Positions 34,162-46,509 of a stretch of 64,000 nucleotides of DNA are shown in pieces. Position 1 is the stretch's first letter. Each line of letters starts with the position of its first letter. The notes under the pieces are model-generated. The model was not told where the DNA came from, ran no database searches, and was given only the letters and a program-made list of their open reading frames with translations. The position numbers and the translations under genes are program-made. The DNA is from Gymnothorax reevesii (taxonomy: Eukaryota; Chordata; Actinopteri; Anguilliformes; Muraenidae): positions 113,998,666 to 114,062,665 of the forward strand of contig CM056576.1 of assembly GCA_029721435.1 (NCBI GenBank). The letters are read 5' to 3'.

Positions 34162-34304
34162 CTTCACACCGGACGTGAAAATAATTTTTTGCTCGACAGA
34201 TTACACTCAAAGTCAATGCAAAAACGCAAATTTTGCGTGTATTCACGTCTTTGCATTGACTGTGAATGCAATCTGTCGTATTCGTTTCGCGTCCGATGTG
34301 AAAG
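34162..34304. repeat. palindromic MITE-like element
   Basis: The outer arms CTTCACACCGGACGTGAAA and TTCGCGTCCGATGTGAAAG are inverted copies. Inner arms CGACAGATTACACTCAAAGT...TGCAAA and TTTGCATTGACTGTGAATGC...TGTCG also pair. The whole 143 bp can fold into one long hairpin. No target duplication was determined. Confidence 0.7.
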
Positions 34305-36062
34305 CATCTTGAAACGGGGCAATGGAGTCAGATTCAGAGGCTCCGGTTTGTGAAAACTAACCAACAGTAGTTACATAATATTCAATTCTATATGTGGTAT
34401 AAAATAAAATGCCCTTGTAATGTCTGACGAATTACCATTAACGTTTTTATAGTAATAGTATTTCAGCGCCTGTTTGTTTACAGTCAGATGGGTGGTTTTC
34501 GGCAGAATTCATAGATATTTTCTTGCAAAACTGCTATCATAACATCTTACCTCACCAGAATTGTCCCGGTAACGTTAGTCATTAAATTAGGAGCAGTTTC
34601 AGCTGCCTTATTTGCAGGCTAACTTTGTTGAGTATCTGTTTTGTCTCTACCACTCTGCTACTCTGCCAAAGAGGCGCGCGACTCGCAAGCAGTGACAGCA
34701 GTAGGCAACTGGAAGGGACGCGGCGACGGATGACAGGCAAGAATCTCGGCAAATAATTTTATTCGGACTGAAGAAAATGATTGGTTAGACTTTTATCAGA
34801 AATATATGACAATTGAATATTGATAAGTTTCAACACCTGGTGGATTTCTTTTACATTTTAGTGTGCCATACGCTTATTAAGAGCATTTAAAGATGACAAA
34901 AGAAAAGTGCAAAAATGCCAGAAAGGTAAGAATTGCTTTAAGAGCATGTAATTAGTCTACTATGCATGTCTTTGAACTGTGGAAGCAGAGGAAATTATAA
35001 TGTAATTGTCATCTTGAAGAAATTCGCAAATAAATAGAGGATGCTGAACTGGATAAGATTAAAGCAATCATTGGTGTTATGGGTTGTTATCAAACAAAAC
35101 GGCCCTCCATAGAGGTGTTAATTGGCAACACCTGTGCGGTTTAGGGGGGCTGACTGCTGTCAGGGATGGTCTCTTTGTTTTGAATATACTGTAAATGTAA
35201 GACTTTGGCTGCTAAACTCGCTGATTTAATGGAAATCCACTCCTCTGACTGTGATTTTAGATCACAAGCCCGCCAACAAACATCCATGCAGCACCAGTGA
35301 TATTTTATTTGAACGTGTTTCTCAAGCTTTACTCATTTTAAAATAAGACGTACAGAATTCAATTTACATATTTCTAACTGAGAGCTTTAAAATGACTTTA
35401 CTGCTATCAGCAAAAGCTTCCTAATCGGACAAAATCATATGCTTAATACAGTAAGTATGTTGAAATTTGTTGATTTAAATTACAATTTAACTGGACTTCG
35501 TCAAATCCTAGTATGAGGCTGGGCTGTTTATGGTCCATATGTGAAAAAGTGGGAAATGAGCAACAGTCAATGGGAAAAGTACACTGAGCCAGCAGACCAA
35601 TGGTCATTACTCACTCAATCACTCACTTACTTAGCCGCAGACATAGTTCATAAGGCATAGAAATATAAAATACCACCAACAACAGCCCAGGCCCTCAGTG
35701 GCCTTTTATGAAAATTAGTGCAATTAAGTGGCTTCTAACCTTTCATGTTTTTGTGCAGTAAGAGGGTAATTTTGTGATTTCATCAACCTCTCGTCCCAGA
35801 CCGCCTTAGCCAACAAGCCAGTTTGATCACTCTTTGAAGCCACTCTGTTGCTTTTCTCTATCAGATAGCATTACTTGGCCCCATAGATTCTTCATCCTCT
35901 ATGATGCTGAAAGTATAAAATGTACATGCATTCGTATCGTGATGCTTGGATTACAGCAAGGCCCTTTTTACTGACCACATTGAAATCTCCATCAACTTTA
36001 GTATGTCTACAACCACTGGCCAGAATATCGTCTAACCTCAGTCAGTTAAACTGGCTTGATGT
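34305..36062. other. unassigned DNA
   Basis: No gene or clear repeat boundary. A small CG-richer patch (about 34665-34740) stands out from the AT-rich surroundings. Confidence 0.4.
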
Positions 36063-36230
36063 CATGCACAGTCTTAGGCACATGCAAAAAAAAAAGAAAA
36101 AAATGTGCAAAGATGCTCTCAAAAATAATGAAATATCTTGAAAAGTAATAAAAGACTACATAGAATACTAAGCCATTAAAAACTACTGCAAATCAAATGT
36201 TACTGTTTCCACCCTTCACTTTTAAATCTG
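36063..36230 (+). mobile_element. terminal fragment of a Tc1-like element
   Basis: CACAGTCTTAGGCACATGCAAAAA, then GCAAAGATGCTCTCAAAAAT, then AATGAAAT matches the outer end of a fish Tc1 family in order. No transposase follows. Confidence 0.5.
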
Positions 36231-36498
36231 CCTTAATACTCTTTGTACACTGCCATTCAGTTTTAATTATATCGAGCATTATTAGAAAACTTGCCTGAGT
36301 TGTTCCGTGGACGGGCTGTCTCGTTTAACGCTCTCCCTCCAAGTTATTCAAGACAGCTGCAATGATGATTAGAGCTCTGTAAAGGATGTACCGTCAATTA
36401 CTTTCTTTCACCGTTTATAAGCAACATTTCATGTTTTGGAAAATTACGGTTTGAAAGTCTAACATTTTCCTTTTCTTCAGATCTGGACTGAATGCAAA

Positions 36499-36570
36499 AC
36501 ACACACACGCACACACGCACGCACACACACGCACGCACGCACACGGACACACACACACACACACACACAC
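36499..36570 (+). repeat. (AC)n microsatellite with CG interruptions
   Basis: Mostly ACACAC with interspersed GCAC and one GGAC unit. The Val/Cys-rich minus-strand frames across it are repeat artefacts. Confidence 0.95.
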
Positions 36571-36711
36571 AAACAAAATCAACAAATATAAAATCAAAGG
36601 ACAAGGTTCATTAACCATCAAAATTGGCCCTGTCTAAAAACTAATAATCATTGGTGTCATTTATTGACATAATAGCCAAAATAAAAAAAAATGAATGTTA
36701 TAAGCCTTACT

Positions 36712-37066
36712 GCCCCATGGTTGCCATGGCAACGGAACAGGAAATTGCACCATGCAAAATTTCATTATTTGGCATATTTTCCAATCCCAAGAGCAAAAGA
36801 GTCCAATATATTGTCTTATAAACCATGTATATCAATTATTATATAAATAATTAACAATTCAACATAACCAGGATGTCAGGCCCATGGTTGCCATGGCAAC
36901 GGGAGAGGAAATTGTTCCATTCAAAATGTCATTATTTGGCATATTTTCAATCCGAAGAGCAAAAGAGTTCAATATATTGTCTTATCATTTATGTATATCA
37001 ATTATTATATAAATGATTAACAATTCAACATTATCAAGATGAGTGGTCCTTTGTTGCCATGGCAAC
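36712..37066 (+). repeat. 167-bp tandem repeat carrying RFX-type palindromes
   Basis: Two full units and a partial third. Each starts with the perfect palindrome GTTGCCATGGCAAC (36720-36733, 36887-36900, 37053-37066; spacing 167 and 166 bp). The units share CATTATTTGGCATATTTT, AGCAAAAGAGT, CAATATATTGTCTTAT, TATCAATTATTATATAAAT and AACAATTCAACAT. The palindrome matches the symmetric X-box bound by RFX factors. Confidence 0.9.
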
Positions 37067-37207
37067 GGGAGATATAAATTATAAATATAAATAAATAAAT
37101 TATAAATAATAAACAGAAATGTTTAATGAAACAGTTAAGTAAGTCAGAAAAAAATCCTGATATTAGGTCTAGAAAAAAATAGGTTCAATTCCTATTACAT
37201 CCCAAAT

Positions 37208-37231
37208 AGAAATAGGGTGGGTAGGTAGGTA
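37208..37231 (+). repeat. (GGTA)n microsatellite
   Basis: About five tandem GGTA units in GGGTAGGTAGGTAGGTAGGTAGG. Confidence 0.9.
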
Positions 37232-39186
37232 GGTAGGTAGGAACATTATTTTATTTTTTAAAAATATTTTAATGCAGTACTTCTTAATAAAATTTTAAAC
37301 CACAATAAAGCCACTCTATAGGCCCTATACTCAAATCTCTACAGTAATCTGAAAAATTACTTTTTTTGTCCAAAAAGTGTGCAACGACAGTAGGCAGGAT
37401 ACCTTTAGCAATCAAAAACGCCAGTAAAATGTGTAGAGTAGGGGGAAAACAGGGACTGTCGGGTAATAGGAATCACGGGTATTTTTTTCTATGCCTTATC
37501 ACACTTATACTGGAGCAAAATTATATTTGTCTTTTATATTTCTGAATTAATTATGCAACCCATTAATTATATTAAAAACAAAATTAAGGTCAGATTCAAT
37601 TCAGTTCACAAACTTCAAAGTTGCATAATATGATGCGTGCTCAAGGGCCGAGCTGATCGAGGGGCGAAATGTCGGGCATCGATAGGGGATCAGATAGCCT
37701 ATCTTATTTTTCAAAGAGTTATTTATTGGTTCTACATCTCTATCATAACTTAGAATATCCGTATATGAACAGATTTTTATAGATTTTGCATAGATAAAAC
37801 TTACCTCTCCTCGTGTAGGCCTACCTGTAGTTCACCTGGGTTCACCGGGAGCATTTCCTTATCGGATCATTGTCGAAAGACGAAATTGGGTCATCGCGCC
37901 GAAAAGCCTGACGCCACTGATTATCTGGCTCGTACATTGAGTAATTAGGCCTAACACTCAACGACAGTAAACTATTTACTCGATATTTACATATCAGACA
38001 TATTAGAAAAGAATCATCATTCAAAATATTACGCGTCAACAAAGCAGGAAATGCGAACAGCTGTACATCAAAGAACGCCGCTTACGCAAGAGGTGCAATT
38101 GAAAAGTTGGATTTCAATATGAAATACGATTCGTGCCTCGTGCTGAATCCTTAGTGAAAAACACGCAATCCACACATTTTTTTGATTACACATAAAAATA
38201 CTTACAGTTGTATGAAATAACGTTACATTTTAAGTTATTATTTAATAAAAATATCACGAAATTCAATTTTATTTCCGTTTGTAAATGCCAATCCCACATG
38301 TATATATTTTGCATAACTAAGCGCGTCACTAATGTAAACTACTCATTTTCGAAATTAAACTCGGGCGGCAGGCCTCGCCCACAATACAACCTACACAAAT
38401 AAGTAAAGAATTTATAATAGATTTGATTGATATATAAATTATTTTGGGCGAAGTATGCCGCCCACGCGAAAAACTGATTTGAACATAGTCTTTTTCGCAC
38501 GAAATCTCTGGAAGTGAAGTCATTGCCTAGATGAAGCATCCGTAAAATCAATTTCGGGTCTTGGTAACCAACGGCAAGTATATTGTTGGACAGCATATAT
38601 CTCTAACGATTGATTCAACAAAAGAAAATTGTTCTAGGTTGTGTTTGGTAATTCACGAAAATACAGGGCCAGTTATGTGGGTTAGTGAACCTAGTTCTTT
38701 AAAGAAAAGAATCTGGGGTGCCAAAGACTTGGCACTGAGCTGTATTGGCTATTGCAAATTACTCAACCTCACTCTCCTAGCTTTTCGTTTTCATCGTTCC
38801 AGTGTCACTGAAGCACTTTACCATCACTCTTATACAGTACCTATACCCTTGGAGATGATTGTGGATTCTGTTCTTTATACGGATCAACTGCAGCTTGATT
38901 GATGTTCTAGTTGTACAGTAGTTCTGTATAATTGCAGATTAAGACCTCAGCTTTCGATTCCAGCTGCACACAGCTATTAACCTTCAGATACAACACTTTG
39001 GAATATCCCCCAACAGAACTTCTGTGACTGTTCTTTTATTGTTTCATTTAGATCTTTGATAAAACCCATGGATTGTTTCGGACATTAAAAATTATGATTG
39101 TGATGGGTATAAACACTGCTGTGAACTACCACTGAGCATAAAAAAAATTGGGATGGTCATGGCAATCCAGAACAGTAATAGTAGCA
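37232..39186. other. unassigned DNA
   Basis: No gene recognised. A 113-codon plus frame at 38561-38902 and overlapping minus frames at 38329-38596 show no motif. Confidence 0.4.
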
Positions 39187-39621
39187 GGAGCAGTAACAGT
39201 AGTTCAGTCAGGACAACTCACGTTTCAATAAAATAGAACAATTTATTCATGGATATGAGCATTACATTGTATTTTGGCGGCAGTTCTGCTCTGGAGGAAT
39301 AATCTACTTAGGCACAGCAAACATACAAACATAGTCAGGAACAGAAATCAAAATCCCCCCGATGTGAGCAGAACCAAACAGGTGGAGGCTGGGGTGGAGG
39401 CGGCAAGCAAAAACCAAACAGCATGTTGCATAGCATGAAGCGTCATTGCGAACAGCAGCGGAAGCAAGTGAGCTTGACGTCCTTCAAATAGACCGCTGCA
39501 TGACCTCGTGATGTGTATCCTCCAATTGTTCGCCTGCTGGTGCTGACGTGCTGGTAGCTTACCAGGCTGCTGTCAGCTGACGTAGCTCTTCTCGAGTTTC
39601 CTGCCTGAACTAGTTACACTC
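39187..39621 (-). mobile_element. putative solo LTR
   Basis: On the minus strand the block starts near TGTAACTAGTTCAGG. It has TATA-like TCTATTTGAAGG and a GAATAAATTG polyadenylation-type signal near its far end (about 39235-39260). The layout is LTR-like but no target duplication was found and the edges are approximate. Confidence 0.35.
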
Positions 39622-39734
39622 ATAAATGGGCTATAAGAGCTGGACCATTACGACTGCTGACTGAAACAAAGTAAATCAGAAATGATGTTCTTCCTCTCCA
39701 TTGGGTGAGGTGGCCAATTGTATATTTCCGTCCC

Positions 39735-40013
39735 TCATTTTGTAATTTCACAGTTCTGGATTTGCTGGCCATGATTCAACACTCTGCATAAAAGGAACAT
39801 CTGATTAATCCAGAGTGTGTACATGGATGCTTTCATGGATTCTTCACTGTTATGGGTGCAGCATGCCTGACACCTGTGGCCATGGCAAAAAGTATGATCT
39901 AACTTTACAGCAGCAGTAATGTCAGAAATGTCAGCCATTATAACACTATTTGTTGCATCCCATGTAATAATTTGAAGTTTCTCAAAGGGAACAGCACAGT
40001 CACTGATCCTCAA
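39735..40013 (-). CDS. hypothetical Cys/His-containing reading frame
   Basis: A 92-codon minus frame contains CHGHRCQACC and several further cysteines, with a composition unlike the repeat-derived frames around it. The adjacent bases upstream (TTTTTGAG) could be a splice acceptor. I do not recognise the protein, and the part that is duplicated at 60.6 kb covers only its N-terminal edge. It may be chance. Confidence 0.2.
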   Translation of the reverse strand: MRISDCAVPFEKLQIITWDATNSVIMADISDITAAVKLDHTFCHGHRCQACCTHNSEESMKASMYTLWINQMFLLCRVLNHGQQIQNCEITK

Positions 40014-42850
40014 AAATCACAATATTCCATTAATAAATGAATAAATAAAGATCCTGCTTTTTAGAATTATGTTCATTAGTAATTAAATTCAATTACTGTT
40101 ACAGAAGTAAACATACCATGTGTCTGTATTGTTCCTTTACATTGTGAGAGAGATGATTTGGTAGTCAACTCGGGTAGGATTTTTGGAAAGGGTGATAAAA
40201 AAAGGCCATATACCAGCAGAGAAAATCAGCATTCACAGTTAAATGGCAAGAACTTGCATTGAATCCAAATTTCTTCAGACTATTATTGTAAGGGTTTTCT
40301 CAGTGCACCGTTTGAGAGTGCACAGAAAACAGGGAGCGTGGCACTGGACTCTGATGCGAAGATGAATCAAGATTTATTATGCCTTCACCACAATGCAGGA
40401 AGGCAGCAAAGGTAAAGTACAGAGAAATAAGGAAACGAGGTTCCCGGGTGAATTATACTAGTAACACACTGTACTGTGACAATAGTAACAGTGCTTTAGT
40501 ATTACAAAAATAAAGAAACAGGAAGCGAGGTACTTAGTTACAAAGAAGCTGTGCTGCACATAAACAACAAGTGCAGCGCTTGGGTTCAGGTTAAATATAT
40601 TACATGCAAATACGTGGGATCTAAGTCTATACAAGACTATAGCTGAAGGACAGGCTTGTGAGGCTTTTGAGACGTCGCACTGAATGAGTTCAAAGCTTCC
40701 GATCAGGCAAAACCAAGGCAATGATATAATGAGTAACAGATGTGGTTGATCACACTGGAGTGTGGAATGCTGTCCGGGTCTGAATAGACTGGTGTCTTGG
40801 AGGGCTGGAGGCTTGGCGTTACGATTGTCGAAGCAAGATAAGTTGTGCTTGAACTCTTAATTTATCACAAACAGCTGGAAGAATTTAATTTTTTGTGTTA
40901 AAAAAAATGTGGTATGCAGGAAAAAAAATTGAAAACTGCATTCGAATTTTTTTAACCAGAGGCAAGCCAGTTCTTCCTCAAACAGCCTCATGCCAAAAAG
41001 TACCACAGGTTTCCAAGCAACACAAGGTGAAAACCTGTGAATATCAGCTCTCGGCTGGATACCAGATTTCTCACACAATGGAGAGGGGCACTTTTACTGG
41101 ATTCATGTCTCAACACATCACACGTGAACACCTCACAGCATGATGTTACCATGCATTTCCCCCAGTTTCCTCCAATTCATTCTTTTGTCAGAAAATGCAC
41201 ACCAGGATTTTACAGGCTCTAAAACCAGGAGAACAACTTAATTTCTGATCCACTGAACTGTGAATTTGATTTCAGAATGCTTCTCTAAGCCTAAAACACA
41301 AGTTTCCTCTAAAATGATATGACCTTAAAGATGGCGCCCATTTTCTAGCATTGTTTCATTATTTCTCTGAAGGTTTCACAAAACCCAGAATTTTAAGCCA
41401 AAGAAGATATAGTATGAAGAAAGACCAGAACAGACTGCCACAGAATAGCTTCCTTTGATATGTCGTGAATATTTTTATGAACTGCATGGACACAACATAC
41501 TGATTTAAAAAAAAAAAAATCCATGAAGCAAACCAAGAATGATACCCCTCAGAAAAATGTTGATTGATACTCATCCTGACCAGTACTGAAAATGTGCCAC
41601 CTTAATTTCATGGCCACGATACAAATTATGTATGTTTATGATGTACAAGTGTTACAAAAACAAAATCCGATCAGGGTTAGGTTTAGATTTCTTGCTTCTA
41701 GTTTTGCGTAACCCTTGCTTTAAACAGTACTACAGTGGTATCTTTGGTGAAAATGGGCTCAAGAGGGGATTAAAATGCCACTTTAGCAGCTGTTAGGTGA
41801 ATTATGACTGTGGAATCAGACACTCAGCCCCTTTGACCTCACATTGAATTATCTAGTTTTTTTGCTTTTACATTGTGGCCAGTCAGGGACTGGACAGATA
41901 CCTCGAAACTTTTGGTTTATCTTCCCAGTGATGGAATAATTTAAATGCGGACCCAGAAAGGGGTTATTGTATTTTGCCCTGCACGGTGACATAAATTATG
42001 ATTTTAGCTTTTTCGGCCTGAAATGGCATTAAGACTCATACTGAGGACCGTCCAATACTGAGGACCTAATTTTGCATTTTGCCATCTTATCAGCGGCATA
42101 ATACACTTTGATAACAATTACGCATCTCAAACATGTATAATTTGTATTTTGGCCTTGAAATTAGGGTGGTGCGTTTTCAATGCTGGTCAGTGTTTTATTC
42201 CACATAATTTTTCAGCATAAGTAATCTCCCAGGTAGGTTTTCTTTCTGCCAAGGTTCTGAGTATTTTTCCAAGATCTTTCACGTGCACCAGTAAACACTT
42301 TATTTGAAAGATTGTTGTCATAATTGTAAAACACAATTTTAAATCAGTGGGACATTATGACATTTTACCACAGGAACATGTTGTCGGCTGGAAAATTTGT
42401 ACTGATTACGCATATTCATTGGTTTCCATCATGAATGGCATTTTTCAGCCTTGAATGTTGCTTAATGAGACGTATTCCTGCCTATATGATCTGTGATTGC
42501 CTGACTGCTTTAGTTGCTGAATTATAATTATTCATTTGTGTTTTAACCTGTGGCTTCTGCATTCTGAAGCTCCCAAAGTACACTTACTGAAATTGCTGTA
42601 CAGACTGCAGATAATATATGAATATGTACACATGATACACATGCAGCGAGGGAGGCTAGGCCTCTGGAGGTACTGCTTTACCTCCAACTACATATTATCC
42701 ATATACTTTTACTTATCTTCATTTGATTTTAAATTCAATTTAAAATTGCAGGGTTAACAAACACAGTTTTGATGCCCTTTTGTGGGTTTTCTGCCTGAAA
42801 TGGTTTCCCAGGCAAAAATGACAGAAAAGGCTGAAATAAGATGAAATGAA
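39944..42850. repeat. segmental duplication, copy A
   Basis: Collinear with 60589-63335 in the same orientation but diverged. Matched landmarks include CTATTTGTTGCA...CCATGTAAT, AACATACCATG, GTGAGAGAGATGATTT, GGCCATATACCAGCAGAGAA, CTGGATACCAGATTTCTC, TTTCCTCTAAAATGATATG, TTTTACCACAGGAACA, CCTATATGA and GAGGCTAGGCCTCTGGAG. Copy A contains a solo LTR (40287-40823) and some sequence at about 41600-42170 absent from copy B. No gene is recognised within it. Confidence 0.88.
40282..40828 (-). mobile_element. solo LTR in copy A of the duplication
   Basis: A 537-bp block (40287-40823) is absent from the matching place in copy B. On the minus strand it runs from CGTAACGCC (first T apparently mutated) to CCCTTACA. 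It has a TATATTTAA box and an AATAAA signal (plus strand TTTATT at about 40374-40379). The flanks ATTAT and ATTGT agree in 4 of 5 bases as a decayed target duplication. Confidence 0.65.
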
Positions 42851-43657
42851 ATGGCAAACAACCAGAGTGATCTAACCCCAAAAAAGTGTGAATTACAGTT
42901 TGGATCATATTATGTTGATGTTGACAAGGCTCATGACACAAAATTGCCTTATGCAATAACCGTATGCGGAGTTAGACGCGTGGTGCAGCGCAGAGTGTAC
43001 ACCCTGCTCGCTCCTTTGTCTCATCCCTGCCTTGTGCTGTCCTTCATCTTTGTGGCATCAAACAGTTTATATATCAAGTACATCCCATCAAGATCAAAAA
43101 GTTAGAAACATTTAACTAAGGCCAAAAATATGTTTTCTTGTTATATATCCTTACACTTAATTCAGTCATCGGAATGAAGGAAATAAAACCAATGCTGTAA
43201 AACACATTTTAATGACATTTATGGTGGTTTTGCCATTTTCATCACCTTTATCAGCTTAAGGGTAACCATATTGCTAGTTACCATGGCAACTGTGCACCCA
43301 ATACATATCTATCTCTTTCTGTTGATTCCGTTGAACTGCACTACGAAACTTGGTCAAAACATCATTTCTATATGGCAGAAAACATTCATATTATTGGAAT
43401 TTTTACATTTTAGACCTTCGCAGCAGCCATCTTGGACTTCATATTGGATATTTAAAATTGCTCAAGGGTGACAGGGCCACACCATCCTGGATCTTACTTT
43501 ATGAACGCCAAAGATGAATATTCAGCAGAGAAAATAACTATATTAGAGTATTATGGGTCACTCCCCGTGGCTGCCAGACTATAATTGATTAATTGGTGAA
43601 GGGTAGGTAGCCAGGACTTAGAATGCCAAAGGGAGGGGCATTACAATCACAGGGACA
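42851..43657. other. unassigned DNA
   Basis: No gene recognised. A single RFX-type near-palindrome GTTACCATGGCAAC lies at 43278-43291. Confidence 0.4.
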
Positions 43658-46367
43658 AATCACACTAGAGTTCTCAATCGGTCGGGCCAGCCTGACAAAC
43701 CTGACCGGACCTGCAGGTTCAGGTCGGGTTCAGGCCGAAAAAATATGCAAATGACTCGGGTTGGTCCGGGCCTCGGGCTTCCTTTTTCCCCCACTCATAA
43801 AACACATTTCTTGCAGGTTTTAAATGTGTTTGATGTGAATCATCGCTGCTGTTTGTGTGCGACAGTAATGAGAAAGTCTGGCTGCCGCGACCTGCTTCAC
43901 GGAGAGGGAGGGGCGAGGCCAGACCTGAAGCCGCTGTGTGCGTACCCACGTCTCACGCCTGGAGAAGATGGAGAAGGTCGAGTTGGTTAAAAGTAAACTT
44001 GCCGCAGGTGAATTCACTGTTGCTTCCTGAGGAGCGGGAAAATCGGAGATCTGGAATATATTTGGAATGGTGCTGGATTCAGAGGGGAATTCAACTGGTT
44101 ATGTGCAATGCACAAAATGTAAGGTTCTGGTGAAGTATGACTGTAAAAAAAACAGGAATGTCCAGCCTGAATCGCCATGCATTGCACTGCACACCTTCCA
44201 CCACCACAACGCAAGGGCAGCCACAACAATCACCGATGACGAGTTCGTAGCCAGAAATGTTCCTCTCACAACCAAACAGGCAGTAACCGAGAAATGCGTG
44301 CACATGTGCGCCAAGGACATCAGGCTGTTTTACTTTGTGCAGGGAGAAGGCTTTTTAGCTCTGGCGCAGGAACTTATTAATGTCGGTGCAACTCACGGCA
44401 GAGTTCCACCTGGCTCTGTGCTCCCATCACCTAACACAGTGGCAACACGCTGTCGGGATCTGGCTGAGGAAAAAAGAGATGCGTTTGCCAAGCAGGTAAA
44501 AGACATCCTGAAGAATGGAGGAAAGGTGGGAATGTCAACAGACACGTGGACAGATGATTTTAGAAAGATCCATTATCTTTCAATTACATGCCATTATGTT
44601 ACGGAAGATTTTGCATTAATTGGGAAGAATCTGACCACAGCAAAGTTTCCTGTGGAGGAGAAAAAAACGAGCGAAAACATCAGAAGAGAACTCGTCAAGC
44701 TCTTGGTGACAAAGTTTGGGTTTGATCCACTATCCTTAAAGGACATTGTTTTGGCGACAGACCAGGGAACAAACATTGTTAATGCTCTCAGGTCATACAT
44801 TAGATTTGACTGCATGGACCATGTCCTAAACACAGTCCTGCGTCATGGTCTTGACTACGACACACTGATGTAGGTGGCCCCTGACTTCGGTGAAACAGTG
44901 ACTGCAGCAAAGGCACTTGTAAGGTAAACCATAAACTACATTAGCTGTATTTACTGTTATAATATCAATAGTATATCAAGCCATCATATTTTCCCCATGA
45001 GTCATTAGTTTGTGTTTGTTACACAGTTGCTACTCATTTGTGTAACAGCAGCATACTCTCTTTTTCCCCCTCACTTTTAATTGATTATATTTTCTCTATA
45101 GATGTGTAAAGCAGTCAGGAATGACAGCGCAGCTCTCCAAGACTCTCCTGCAGATGGTGGATACGCATTTCAGCACCGTGTATTTGACCCAGAAATCTAT
45201 TAAGGACAGAGCTGCAGGAGAAACTGGAAGCACGTGGAGAGAGTGAGAGAATTAAAAACATATCCCCCGACACATTGGGCATGTTAGTGTCATTTTTGGA
45301 GCCCTTTTATGATGCTCAGCGTGAACTGGTGAGGGACAAATATCCCACTCTGCATCTTGTGCTGCTCTGGGCCGAACGACTCTGACATCACTGCCAGCCA
45401 ACTGCTGACGACAGTGCCCAGCTGGCAGCTGTGCGTCAACGTCATGCACACTGGTTGGAGGAAAAAATGGCCAAGTCTATCACCGATATCCACAAAGCCT
45501 CAACATTCGTGTGGCCGAAATTCAACCAGCTGCGGATGCCGCCCGCTGACCAAAGGGTAAATGTACTACAGTATGTGAATTCCCGTCTTTTAGCTGCGCA
45601 GCAGCCGGCACCGGTGGGCCCAGGTGACGCGAGCCAGGAGACGTGTGCTGACGTGTGCTGCAAAGAAAACATAGCGCTTCGATCTGTGGGAAAACACATT
45701 CGGTGAGACAGAATCAGACGAGGATGAGGTGGACAGCTATGCCCGTCAAAGGCCAGCTATGACGGATGATCAGGACCTGCTGGGCTGCTGGGCAGTGTCT
45801 ATCCTAAACTGCCTCACTTGGCCCAGGAGGTGCTCTGTGTGCCAGCCAGCAGCAGCAGTTCAGTGTGGCTGGCTGCACCATAGAGGAGAGGAGAACACGC
45901 TCACTATTGTTCCTCCACGATGCCTTATAAACATCCGATAACTTTCGCCTATTGCATGTTTTTTCTACAATGTGCGGTGTAAAATAGTAGCTGCTGCCTG
46001 ATTGATAAGTTATTAAGTTTTTCTTGTTGTTGTGTGATGTGAAGATTTAATTTATGTTATTTAAATTTATTGCTTTGGTTAGTGTTAAATGTCGTTCAAC
46101 AGCCTATTTAAGTATGAAGAGTTCAGTCTTTTAATTTTTAATGTAGGTTCAATTTAATTTCAGTCTGCTGTCTGATCATGATAACAACAAGTAAGTGAGG
46201 AAAACCATGCGCGTGGGGGGGGGTGGGGAGGTGGGATGGAGTGGGCCGGGTATGATTCGGCCAGGTAATTGATGCTGGTGTCCCGGGGTGCATCGGGTTC
46301 AGGCTTCAAGACCCGTGGGTCGGGTCAGGTCGTAATTTTCAGGCCCGTTGAGAACTCTAAGCCACAC
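43658..46367 (+). mobile_element. hAT transposon, full length but defective
   Basis: The element (43666-46359, 2,694 bp) begins TAGAGTTCTCAATCGG and ends GGCCCGTTGAGAACTCTA, an inverted terminus of about 12 bp plus a GGGCC-rich subterminal region with recurrent CGGGTC/GGTCGG words at both ends. Flanks AATCACAC and AGCCACAC match in 6 of 8 positions, fitting an old 8-bp duplication. It encloses one broken transposase gene. Confidence 0.88.
43970..45930 (+). pseudogene. hAT transposase pseudogene with BED finger
   Basis: The coding order is hAT-like. A start region lies near 43970. A BED-type zinc finger follows, with its CTKC pair in one frame and the distal His/Cys positions (SLNRHALHC) in another, separated by a one-base change in an A-run near 44146. 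The catalytic core at 44200-44873 contains MSTDTWTDDFRKIHYLSITCHYV and ATDQGTNIVNAL. A TAG stops it at 44871-44873. A probable intron (GTAAAC at about 44924 to TATAG at 45100) separates the next exon (CVKQSGMTAQLSKTLLQMVD). The C-terminal dimerisation region near 45760-45900 (LLG.WAV, then PKLPHLAQEVLCVPASS in another frame) is also shifted. It cannot make a functional protein. Confidence 0.85.
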
Positions 46368-46509
46368 CCATAATAGAGCAGACCCTTCCCTCCTTTCCCA
46401 GCACAATAATATCAGGTCTGTTATGAACGAAATGGTGATGTTTGAAATCTGAGGTGAAGTAAGTTCACTCGGTCATTTTCCATCACTGTCTCAGGAGAAT
46501 GGTCGTACC

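Noticed and set aside
36398..36621. Cys/Val-rich secreted-looking minus frames
   Set aside because: Caused by the (AC)n microsatellite read on the minus strand.
36712..37066. Regularly spaced repeats as a possible CRISPR array
   Set aside because: Units are directly adjacent with similar 'spacers', only about 2.3 copies, and the DNA is eukaryotic; it is a tandem repeat.
37184..37200. GGTTCAATTCC as a tRNA/SINE B box
   Set aside because: No A box at a suitable distance upstream and no cloverleaf.
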